From: Marinibacterium sp.
GTDB taxonomy: Bacteria; Pseudomonadota; Alphaproteobacteria; Rhodobacterales; Rhodobacteraceae
NCBI GenBank assembly: GCA_025800215.1
Contig: JAOXSC010000201.1
Location: forward strand, 1-36,739
DNA length: 36,739 bases
Direction: 5' to 3'
Shown here: piece after piece, positions 7,664-17,200 of the stretch
Layout of the letters: every line of letters starts with the position of its first letter
Position numbering within the stretch: position 1 is the stretch's first letter
Translations under genes and position numbers: made by a program
Notes under the pieces: generated by a model
Databases searched by the model: none
What the model saw: only the letters and a program-made list of their open reading frames with translations
What the model was told of the DNA's origin: nothing

Positions 7664-9484
7664 TTACTCTGCGGGGGTGCCTTCGGCGGCCTTTTCGCGC
7701 AGCCCGTCACGGAACAGCGCCTTGGCCAGCGAAATGCACATCAGGCCCATCACCATGGTAAAGGGCAGCGCGCCGATGATCATGGCGTTGCGCAGCGCAT
7801 CCAGCGGGTTGTTTTCCCCCGCCGCCAGGATCAGCGAGCCGATCACGGCGGTCAGGATCAGACCCCAGATGATCTTGTGCTTGTTGCCGATCTCTTGGTC
7901 GCCACCCGACATGATCGTGTTCATCACCAGGATGCCCGAGTCGGCCGAGGTCACAAGGAAGGTCATGATCAGCACCACGCACATGATGGTGATGCCGCTC
8001 AGCAGCCCGCCCGAGATCATCTGTTCGAGCGTCACGAACAGCTTGGCGGTGTTCGATGCGCCGACGATCACGCCATCTGCGCCACCGGTCAGTTCCAGAT
8101 CAATCGCGGTGCCACCCAGGATGGTCATCCAGGCAAAGCAGACCAGAGCCGGGGCAAAGATGCAGCCGACGATGAATTCACGCACCGTGCGCCCTTTGGA
8201 GATGCGCGCCAGGAACAGGCCCACAAAGGGCGAGAACGCGATCCACCAGGCCCAGTAGAACGTGGTCCAGCCAGCCTGCCAGCCGAACTGACGGCCCGGC
8301 TCGCCCGCGGCATAGGCCGCTTGCAGCACGCTGTCGGGCAGGGCGGCGGCATCGCCTTCCAGGCCGCTCTTGAACCCGTCGAAGGATCCCCAGGCGTTGG
8401 TTGCACCGGCCTGCAGGGCATCGGCATAGGGGGCTGCTTCGGCCGGCAGGGCGGCAGCGAATTGCGCGGCGCTCTGCGGGTTGAAGGCGCCAAAGCTCAG
8501 CGACACGAAATGCAGGATGTAGTCCACCAGTGCCGAGCCATAGGTGCTCAGCGCGAACATGAACGAGCCGAAGACCACAAAGACCAGCAGCAGGATGATC
8601 GACAGAACCAGGTTGAGGTTCGACAGGTATTTCACCCCACGTCCCACGCCCGACACGGCCGACAGGATCGACAGGCTCATGATGACCAGAAGACCGGCCA
8701 GCAGGCCAACGGTGCTCGGGGCCGGGGTGTCACCGGTCAGGTCCATGATCCAGCCCATGCCGGTGATGGCATAAAGACCGTCGATGAACTGCGACACACC
8801 ATAGCCGATGGTGACCGACACACCCAGAATGGTGGCAACCACGCCCAGCACGTCGACCACATGGCCCAGGACCCCGTTCATCAGGCGCCCGAACAGCGGC
8901 GTCAGCGCGGTGCGGATGGTCAGCGGCATGCCGCGGGTATAGGCGTAATAGGCCAGCGACAGGCCGGTCACGACATAGATCGCCCAGGCATGAAAGCCGT
9001 AATGCAGGAAGGTATAGCGGTAGGCCCCGGTCAGCGCCTCTTCGGTGTTGCCGGCAACCTCACCGGACAGAACCACCGGGTTCGATCCCCACAGGCCCAG
9101 CGGTTCGGCGGTGGCAAAGACCATCAGGCCGACACCCAGACCGGCGCCGAACATCATCGAAAACCACGAGAAATCCGAGAATTCCGGCTTTTCACCTTCC
9201 GGGCCCATGACGCTTTTGCCTGTGCGCGGCATCAGCGCCACGATGAACAGGAAGAAGGCAAAGAGCCCGACAATGATGATGTAGAAGGAATTGAACATCT
9301 CGAGAAGACGGAAGTTCAGGCTGCCCAGAACGCCATTGGCATTGGCCGGCCAGACCAGAGCCCACAGCACGAGCCCGACCATGATGGCCTTGCTCAGCAC
9401 CGCGATTTCAAGGCTGTGGCCTTCGTAGAACCCGTCTTCCGCCCGGCGGATCCTCAGATCCGTGAACGGTTTCTTAATAGACAT
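7664..9484 (-). CDS. BCCT family transporter (betaine/choline/carnitine/DMSP type)
   Basis: The product has 606 residues, an inner-membrane secondary transporter with about 12 hydrophobic segments. Typical BCCT features are MMFGAGLGVGLMVFATAEP (sodium/substrate site region), GYGVSQFIDGLY, and the family signature around WTTFYWAWWIAFSPFVG followed by ARISKGRTVREFI, which carries the aromatic substrate cage. Substrates of the family are quaternary ammonium compounds and DMSP; which one is used here cannot be read from the sequence. A loop of about 90 residues rich in Ala and Gly (around residues 335-410) before the signature is long for the family. ATG 9484 has GGGAG at 9493-9497. The gene is monocistronic, with about 625 nt free upstream. 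Confidence 0.94.
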   Translation of the reverse strand: MSIKKPFTDLRIRRAEDGFYEGHSLEIAVLSKAIMVGLVLWALVWPANANGVLGSLNFRLLEMFNSFYIIIVGLFAFFLFIVALMPRTGKSVMGPEGEKPEFSDFSWFSMMFGAGLGVGLMVFATAEPLGLWGSNPVVLSGEVAGNTEEALTGAYRYTFLHYGFHAWAIYVVTGLSLAYYAYTRGMPLTIRTALTPLFGRLMNGVLGHVVDVLGVVATILGVSVTIGYGVSQFIDGLYAITGMGWIMDLTGDTPAPSTVGLLAGLLVIMSLSILSAVSGVGRGVKYLSNLNLVLSIILLLVFVVFGSFMFALSTYGSALVDYILHFVSLSFGAFNPQSAAQFAAALPAEAAPYADALQAGATNAWGSFDGFKSGLEGDAAALPDSVLQAAYAAGEPGRQFGWQAGWTTFYWAWWIAFSPFVGLFLARISKGRTVREFIVGCIFAPALVCFAWMTILGGTAIDLELTGGADGVIVGASNTAKLFVTLEQMISGGLLSGITIMCVVLIMTFLVTSADSGILVMNTIMSGGDQEIGNKHKIIWGLILTAVIGSLILAAGENNPLDALRNAMIIGALPFTMVMGLMCISLAKALFRDGLREKAAEGTPAE

Positions 9485-10109
9485 GTGGTTAGCTCCCTTG
9501 TCTGTCCATGCCGGATGGCCCGGGCGCCCACCGCTGTGGCGGGCACGGCCCCCAGTCGGTGCTGGCCGCGATCCGGTCTTGTTTCCCGAGTGCGCCGATC
9601 ATAGATCAACGCATGTGTATTGGCGCCAAGCGGGGCCACCCCCGCAGGTGCTTTGTAAACCTGCGACGATCGAGACCGTCATCGCCCTGCCGTTTTCGTC
9701 CTTTTGAGGTGCAAAAACGGCATGTGCCTGATGTGTGATGACGCAATCTGACCACGGGTCAAGCCGTGCCGCACCTCTCTAACACATGGCTGAGGCTACC
9801 AGCGCCACGGGCATCCGTCCAACCAATCCCGCGCGGCGAAGCGGTCTGCGGTCATCGGAACCGCGCCGGCACAGCCGTGCCGATACGTCGCTTTTGACGC
9901 GTCCTTGGCCTTCTATGGCGCGTCGCCTCGGGGTGTGTGACAGCCCGATCCCAGGTCAACACATCCCAGGGATCGGCGTCCTGGTCCGGGGTTTCCGGAC
10001 CGGACTTGGTGGTTGCGGTGCGCTGGCAAAGAGCATCCGAGCGCGGCTGGCGTCGGAAACGGAAAATCGCATTATAACAATACTCTGTAGCAGTTTCATC
10101 ATTCGATGA
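9485..10109. other. 625-nt intergenic region upstream of the BCCT gene
   Basis: No gene is supported. A plus-strand frame at 9786-10109 lacks a ribosome binding site and has the Arg/Ser/Pro-rich look of a chance frame. The right end (10065-10095) is AT-rich. A small hairpin, ATCAT-TCG-ATGAT (10098-10110), abuts the stop of the minus-strand regulator. The promoter of the transporter should lie near 9490-9650, but I see no clear -35/-10 pair. Confidence 0.5.
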
Positions 10110-10799
10110 TCAGTGCGACAGATGCGCGGCCCGTGCGGCATCGACCCAGTCTGACAGCGCCTGCACATCGGGGATTTCGATGGCGCCGTATTTCAGCGCA
10201 ATCAGCCCTTCGGCCTCGAGCTTCTTGAGCGCCTTGCCCACCGACACCCGCGACGCGCCAACCGCGACGGCGAGCTCGGACTGGTTCCATTGCAGCACGC
10301 CGGGAACGTCCGAGCCCTGATGCATGTTCAGCAGCATGACGGCCGTATAGGCGGGCAGTGGCAGCAGGCGCAGGTCGTCCAGCATGCTCAGCGCCACGTT
10401 CAGGCGGCTTAACGTGATCGGCAGGGCGGCCCCGGCAATTTCGGGGTGTTTTTTCATCAATGACAGGAAATCGGATTTCTTGAGGAACCCAACCGTCGTG
10501 TCGCCCATCGCCACCGCGTTCTGGTTGCGCTTGCGACCGGTCAACACGCCGATGATGCCGATAAAATGGCCCGGCCCCAGCACGGCAAGCATCGCCTCGC
10601 GGCCGTTGGGGTTGATCCGGCCCATTCTGACGGCACCGGATCGCACGATGATCAGCCGGTCGCTGTCATCGCCGCTGGAATGGATCATCTGACCGTCTTC
10701 ATAGGTGTGGCGGCGCTCGGCGGCCTCGATCGCGGCCTGAACCTCGGGGCTGAGCAGGTCCAGGAATTTGAGGCTTCCGTGATCCAGTAGTCCCGTCAT
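10110..10799 (-). CDS. Crp/Fnr family transcriptional regulator without cysteines
   Basis: The product has 229 residues: a cyclic-nucleotide-binding-like beta-roll (about 15-120), a dimer helix (about 125-155) and a C-terminal winged helix with WNQSELAVAVGASRVSVGKALKKLE (about 168-195), whose recognition helix is SRVSVGKALKKL. There is no cysteine anywhere, so it cannot be an Fe-S oxygen sensor like FNR. The beta-roll keeps GHFIGIIGVLTGRKRNQNAVA, only loosely like the cAMP pocket, so the effector is unknown. TGAGGA at 10810-10815 lies ahead of ATG 10799. It is transcribed divergently from the giant autotransporter gene, which makes it a candidate local regulator; that link is inference. Confidence 0.9.
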   Translation of the reverse strand: MTGLLDHGSLKFLDLLSPEVQAAIEAAERRHTYEDGQMIHSSGDDSDRLIIVRSGAVRMGRINPNGREAMLAVLGPGHFIGIIGVLTGRKRNQNAVAMGDTTVGFLKKSDFLSLMKKHPEIAGAALPITLSRLNVALSMLDDLRLLPLPAYTAVMLLNMHQGSDVPGVLQWNQSELAVAVGASRVSVGKALKKLEAEGLIALKYGAIEIPDVQALSDWVDAARAAHLSH

Positions 10800-11204
10800 G
10801 CGTTGGAATCCTCAGGCACAGGTCAGATGAAGGCGCCTGCGTGGTTGCAACGCGGGCGCGCAGGGCATCATGGACAGGTGCCAAAAGTCACGCTGCCCAA
10901 CAAGACGGCGCTCGCCGTTTTGTGATCTCCTGTGTGCACGACAGGGGGCGCTTGCTGCAAGGGGCGGGCGCGTCTCTGGTGCCCTTTGCGCCCTTGGCCC
11001 GGTGGGGTTTGCGTGGCACTGCTCAGGATCTGGCCCGTTGCAGCCATGGCAAGCCGTGGGGGGGGCGTTCTGCGCGGCTTTGCAAACTTCTTGGCAGTCT
11101 CGTTTGTGTGGCATGGCTATGGTCGTCCGTGACATCGGACCGTTAGGGTCTGTTCATCTTACATGTCTGCTGATGGTTGGTGGGCTTCACAGGAGCGTTT
11201 TGCA
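10800..11204. promoter_or_regulatory. Divergent control region between the Crp/Fnr gene and the autotransporter gene
   Basis: About 400 nt separate the two divergent starts. No convincing gene is present. The stretch has several TGTG/CAC half-site-like words (for example around 10920-10945 and 11100-11115), but I find no clear Crp-type palindrome or good -35/-10 pair. The long spacing fits a regulated promoter for the large surface protein. Confidence 0.4.
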
Positions 11205-14200
11205 GTGTTCGCATTTCATGGTTTCATTCGCCCGTCGGATCTGGATCAGGGCCTTGCCAAGACGGGTCCCTGGCTGGCGACGGTGTCGCTGTTTGCGCTG
11301 AGCGCGGCCATCGCGGCGGGACCGGCGCGGGCGGACTGTACCCAACAGGGGCTTGAATTGACCTGCAGCGGCGATCTGGGCCCTGTGGATTTTCCCGGGA
11401 CGGGGGTTGGGCAGGGCCAGACGGCCACCCTGACGATCAAGAACGCCACAAATCAGAGCATCACCAATACCGACGCGTCGCGTCGTACGATCTGGCGCTT
11501 GGGCGTAGACGCGCCGGGCAGCACCCAGCCATCGGGCGATGCGCAACTGAATGTCGACCTTGACGGCTTTGCCCTGACCACGGCCGGAACTGCCGGGATC
11601 CAGGTTCGGACCCAAGGGGGCGACGGCACAGAACCCTCGGAAGACAAAGGCGGCGGGGATCGCACCGGTGACGACGGGACCAATGGCGGCGCTGGCGGCT
11701 CCATCACCTCGGACATTTCGGGGGTGAGCGTCAGGGCTGAGACCGTCAACATCGAGATCCAGACATTTGGCGGCGGTGGCGGCAATGGCGCCAGGGGCGA
11801 TTCGACCATCGCCGGCAATGGGCGTGGCGGCGATGGCGGCACCGGTGGCCGTGGTGGCGAGATCTCGGCCACTGTGACAGGCAGCGATCTGCAACAGGGC
11901 CAAGGCCTGTTCGTGCGCAGCTGGAGTGGTCGGGGCGGAACCGGTGGCGAAGGCAAGGCCGTCGGCGGCAGCCGGGGTGGCGCCGGTGGCGACGGCGGCG
12001 CAGGCGGCAATATTCACGTGGTGGTTCAGGATCTGCAGGTCACCAACGCGACAACCGGGATTTCGGTGCAATCCACGGGCAACCTGGGCGGCACCGGCGG
12101 CCGGGGCAATAACAGCAGCGGAACCGCGACGGGCCAGGGCGGTGAAGGCGGTCGCGGCGGCGGTGGCGGCGGCATCAACCTGACCAACACGGCGCAAGAC
12201 GGAACAACCGGCGGCCTGCAGATCGCGGTGTCATCGGGACAGGGTGTTCTGGCCGAAAGCATCGCAGGCAATGGTGGCGCGGGCGGCCGGGGTTCGGGCA
12301 ATCCGGGCAAAGGCGGCGACGGCGGTCAGGGTGGCACCGCAGGCAGCGTCACGGTCAATGTCGCCGCCGTGGAAGGCGGGCCTGATGCGTCGATCACGGC
12401 CTCGGGCGACGGCAGCGCCGGGATCGTCGCACGCAGCTATGGCGGTGCGGGCGGCGCCGGCGGCCCGGGCACGGGCGCCTTTGTCGCCAAAGGCGGCGCC
12501 GCTGCAGGGTCCGGGCCGGGCGGCGGCATCAACGTCACCTATACGGGCAGCATCGACACCGGCGGATCGCGGTCGGACGGGATTTTGGCCCAATCGGTTG
12601 GTGGGTTTGCGGGCGACGCGGGCAGCTCATCAGGGATCGTGGCCTATGGCGCCAGCAGCGAAAGCGCAGGCGGTGCGGGCAGCGTGATCGTCAAGTATGA
12701 TGGCACGACCAGCAGCGGGATTTCGACCGCAGGCGACGATTCCGACGCGATCTTTGCCCAAAGCCAGGGCGGCGGCGGCGGCAAGGCGTCGACCGATACC
12801 GGGCTTGTGTCGCTGTCGGGCAGCGAAACGGGATCGTCGGGGGGCGATGGCAACGCGGTGCTGGTCGAGGCGTCCGGCGACATCACGACCACCGGCGCGC
12901 GCAGCCGCGGGGTGGTGGCCCAGTCCATCGGCGGCACCGGTGGTGACGGGGGCAGCGCGCGCGGGATCACCAGCATTGGTGGCACCGGGTCAACCGGTGG
13001 GACGGGTGCCAGCGTTCAGGCCATTTCGAGCGCCGACATCCGCACCGGCGGCGACGACGCCATCGGCATCCTGTTGCAGTCCATTGGCGGCGGCGGCGGT
13101 GCTGCGGGGTCGGGCATCGGCATTGCGGCCATCGGCGGCAATGGCGGTTCGGGGGCAGACAGCGCGCTGGTCACGGCCGAGATCGGCGGCACGATTGCCA
13201 CCACCGGCAGCGGCGCGGATGGCGTGCTGGCGCAAAGCATCGGCGGCTCGGGCGGGCATGGCGGGAACGCATTTTCGGCTTCCGTCGGGTTTTCCATGTC
13301 GATTGCGGGCACCGGTGGCACCGGCAGCGATGGCGGCGAGGTCAAGTTGCAGACGCTCAGCGGATCACAGGTGTCGACCGGTGGCGACAATGCCCGTGGT
13401 CTGGCCGCGATGAGCGTTGGCGGCGGCGGCGGCCACGGCGGCAACGCGATTTCGGTCGCGGCCGGTGCGGATGATCCGGCCATCGCGGTTGCGATTGGCG
13501 GCTCGGGCGGGGCCGGAGGCGACGGCGCGGCCGTCAACCTGAACACGCTTGGCGCGGTGTCGACATCGGGCAGCAACGCCACAGGCATTTCTGCGATCAG
13601 CGTTGGCGGCACCGGCGGATCGGCCGGGACCACCGTGTCGGCGGCCACGGGCATCGGCTCGGTCAGCGTCGCGGTCGGGGGCGATGGCGGCGGCGGCGGC
13701 GCAGGGGGCCTCGTCGATGTCTGTCGCGGTCAGGACGCGTCGAACGCGCTGTGTTCTGAACCCGGCACGGCGGGCGAGATCCAGACCACGGGCGATGGGG
13801 CCGCAGGCCTCTTTGCCGCCTCGATCGGCGGTGGCGGCGGCCAGTCCGGCGCGACGCTGTCGGGCACCATCGGTGGCAACACCTCGATCGCGATCGGCGG
13901 CAACAACACGGCGGGCGCCGGCAGCAGCATCCCCAAGGGTGCAGGTGGGCTGGGTGGCGATGTTGCGGTTCTGTCTTCGGGCGGGATCCGCACGTCGGGC
14001 GCGTCGTCGGGGGCGCTGGTGGCCACCAGCATCGGCGGTTCGGGCGGGGACGCGCATATTGTCGGGTCCTTCGGCACGCTGGGGACCGGCCAGGGGCTGA
14101 ATGTCGGCATTGGCGGGCGCGGCGGCACGGCGCTCGGGTCGGGGGATGTGTCGGTTGTGTCGACCGATACGATAGCAACGGCGGGTGCGATTTCGCCCGG

Positions 14201-17200
14201 CATCGAGGCCACCAGCATTGGCGGCAGCGGCGGCAAGGGATCGACCGTGATCTCAGGCCAGGGCGTCAGCGACGGGTCGGCCGATATCAGCATCGGCGGC
14301 GTCGGCGGCGGGGGCGGCACATCGGGGGATGTGTCCGTCGACTGGACCGGCGACACGCTGACCACGGGCAATGAACAATCGCCCGGCGTATTTGCCATGA
14401 GCCTGGCGGGATCGGGCGGTAATGCCGGAACGACATTTGCCGGGCAGGGTGTCGGGCTGGCCTCGACCGGGCTGGCCGTTGGCGGCAATGGCGGCCTTGG
14501 GGGTCAGGCGGGCGCGGTGTCGGTCACGACAAGTGGCAAGATCCAGACCACAGGCTTCATGTCGGACGGGATCTCGGCCATCAGCCAGGGCGGCAATGGC
14601 GGGCGTGGCGGCCTGTCGATCACCGGCAGCGGCGTGTCGCAGGGCGATGCGGATGTAAGCCTGGGCGGAGGCGGCGGCACCGGCGGCACGGCGGGCGCGG
14701 TGTCGGTCACAACGCTGATCGGGTCGTCGGTGTCGACCAACGGTCCGAATGCCACCGGCATCACCGCGCTGAGCCTGGGCGGCAATGGCGGGCAGGGCGG
14801 CATGGCGGTCGAGACCGGCATCAATGTCCAGGCCATTGATGAGGTTCCGGTCGGCAGTGCATCTTTCGTATTTGGTGGCGACGGCCACACCGCTGGCGCC
14901 AGCGCTCGGGCCGATGTGTTCAACGGCGCGGCGATTTCGACCGGCGATTTCAACAGCCCCGGCATTCAGGCGCAATCCATCGCGGGCAGCGGCGGTGCCG
15001 GAGGCATGGCGCTGTCTGGCACGGCGGATGTTGCCACATCCGATGCGCTGACGGCGCGGCTTGTGTTCGGGGGCTCGGGCGGCAAGGGTGCCGCTGCGGC
15101 CGAGGCCAGCGTCGACAATGTGGCGTCGGTTGCGACCACGGGCGACAATTCCAGCGCCATTCTGGCCCAGTCCATCGGCGGATCGGGCGGCGCGGGTGGC
15201 CTGAGCTACAACATCCTGACCAATATCGCGTCGGGTGGTTCGACGAATTTGGGATTTGAGCTCGACCTGGGTGGCGAGGGCAACGAAGGTGGCGCCGGCG
15301 GTCTGGCGAGCGTCAACAACAGCAGCCGGATCACCACCACGGGCACCAGTTCCAGCGGGATCTATGCGCAGTCCATCGGCGGCAATGGCGGCAGCGGTGG
15401 CTTTGGCGGCACCGGAATCTACGACATTGCCGAACAGAGCGCGTCCGAGGGCAAACCCAGCGTCAAACTCAATCTCAGCGCGACGCTGGGCGGCAGCGGC
15501 GGCAGCGGCGCTGTTGGCGGTGCTGTAGATGTGGTCAATCAAGGTGGCGGTCAGATCACCACCAGCGGGGCCGGGGCCTATGGCATCTTCGCCCAGTCGG
15601 TCGGCGGCAATGGCGGGGATGGCGGTCTGGCCTCGAACTTCTCGCAAAGCGTGGCGTCGTCGGATGATGACGACGAGAACAGCAAAAGTGTGTCGAGCGC
15701 ATTGACGCTCAAGATCGGCGGCAACGGCAATACCGGGGCCGATGCGGGCCAGGTGACGGTGAGCAACCAGGCCAGCATCACCACCACAGGCGACATCGCC
15801 CATGGCATCATGAGCCAGTCGGTGGGCGGCAGCGGTGGCACCGGCGGCGGCACCGCCACCAACGCCCAGAGCTTCGTGACCCGGCAGATCGGATCGAGCA
15901 CCAACGAAGCCATGCAGCGGCTGCGGTCGGTTCACAACGTGACCACGCTCAAGAGCGATTTTGGCAATTTCGACCTGTCGATCGGCGGCAGCGGCGGCAC
16001 CGCCGGGGATGGCGCCGCGTCCGAAGTCACCAATAGCGGCCAGCGGATCATGACATCGGGCGTCAACGCCTATGGGATCTTCGCCCAATCCATTGGCGGC
16101 GGCGGCGGCTCGGGCGGCGAAGCGGCGAGCATCACCGACACCTATTCGCTGCAACTGGGCGGCAACGGGGCCGGAGGGGGCAATGGTGGCGTTGCCAGCA
16201 TCAACACGACCGGTGTGATCGCGACCCAAGGCTACGGCAGCACGGCGGTGTTTGCCCAATCCATCGGCGGCGGCGGTGGCAATACCGGCAGTAAAACGGG
16301 CCTGTCGGCCATCGCCGACGCAACGCTGGCCATTGGCGGCAAGAATGGTGTGGCCGGTGACGGTGGTGCGGTTTCGGTGACCTATAACAGCGGGTCGATC
16401 ACCACCGCATCGCAGCAGGCATCGGGCATCTTTGCTCAGTCGGTCGGCGGCGGGGGTGGCACGCTGTTCGGTGCGACCGGCACACTCGGCGCCGGTGCCA
16501 CGGTTGATGCCACCGTGGGCGGCACCGGCAATGCCAGTGGCAACGGCGGTGATGTCACTGTCGTTTCGGCGGCCAACATCACGACCGGCCCGACCACACC
16601 CGGGGGCGGAAACGCAGCCTCGATCGGGATCTTTGCGCAATCCGTGGGCGGCGGCGGCGGCTATTCGGGGTCGATGATCCTGGGGGATCCCAACCGGATC
16701 GGATCTGACGTGCAGTCGACCTCGGCCAACGCATCGGGCGATGGTGGCCGGGTGCAGGTGAACCAGAGTGGGACGATCACGACGCATGGCGACAACTCGG
16801 TCGGGATCTTTGCCCAATCGGTCGGCGGCGGTGGCGGTGTGCAGGGCACCATCGACCACAATTCGACCGACAGTTCCTATGTGGGCAGCTTTGGCGGCAA
16901 GGGCAGCGCAGGCCCCGTCAGCGTCACCCTGGGCGGCGCGATCACCACATCGGGGGCCGGGGCGCACGGGGTCTTTGCCCAGTTCGCCAGCGGCGCGGAC
17001 AGTGTGAACACGCACGGCACCACGGTCGACGTGTCGACCAGCGCCAGCATCACCGCAATGGGGGCAGGCGCCCATGCCATCCATGTGGAAAACAACGGCC
17101 CCGCTGCGGGCCTGGCCGAGATCACCATCGGGTCCGGCGCCGTGATCTACGGGGGCGGGTTCCGCGAATACGAGAATTCACAGAATGGTGCGGGGATCTA

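Noticed and set aside
7622-9604. Long plus-strand open frame (660 codons) opposite the BCCT transporter
   Set aside because: The translation is His/Gln/Arg/Asp-rich with no family pattern; the minus strand encodes a clear membrane transporter.
9595-9615. FNR-like box (GATC-ATA-GATC) upstream of the BCCT gene
   Set aside because: The halves do not match TTGAT-N4-ATCAA in register; only a short GATC palindrome remains.
9786-10109. Plus-strand ORF of 107 codons upstream of the regulator's 3' end
   Set aside because: No ribosome binding site, Arg/Ser/Pro-rich composition and no family resemblance.
12244-17000. Tandem repeats suggestive of a CRISPR or satellite array
   Set aside because: The repeats are in one translated frame, vary at codon level and lack constant repeat and spacer lengths.
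14253-17084. Very long minus-strand open frame (943 codons) opposite the autotransporter gene
   Set aside because: It is antisense to a highly regular, GC3-biased repeat gene; the translation is a low-complexity Ala/Arg/Gly/Asp shadow without domains or a ribosome binding site.
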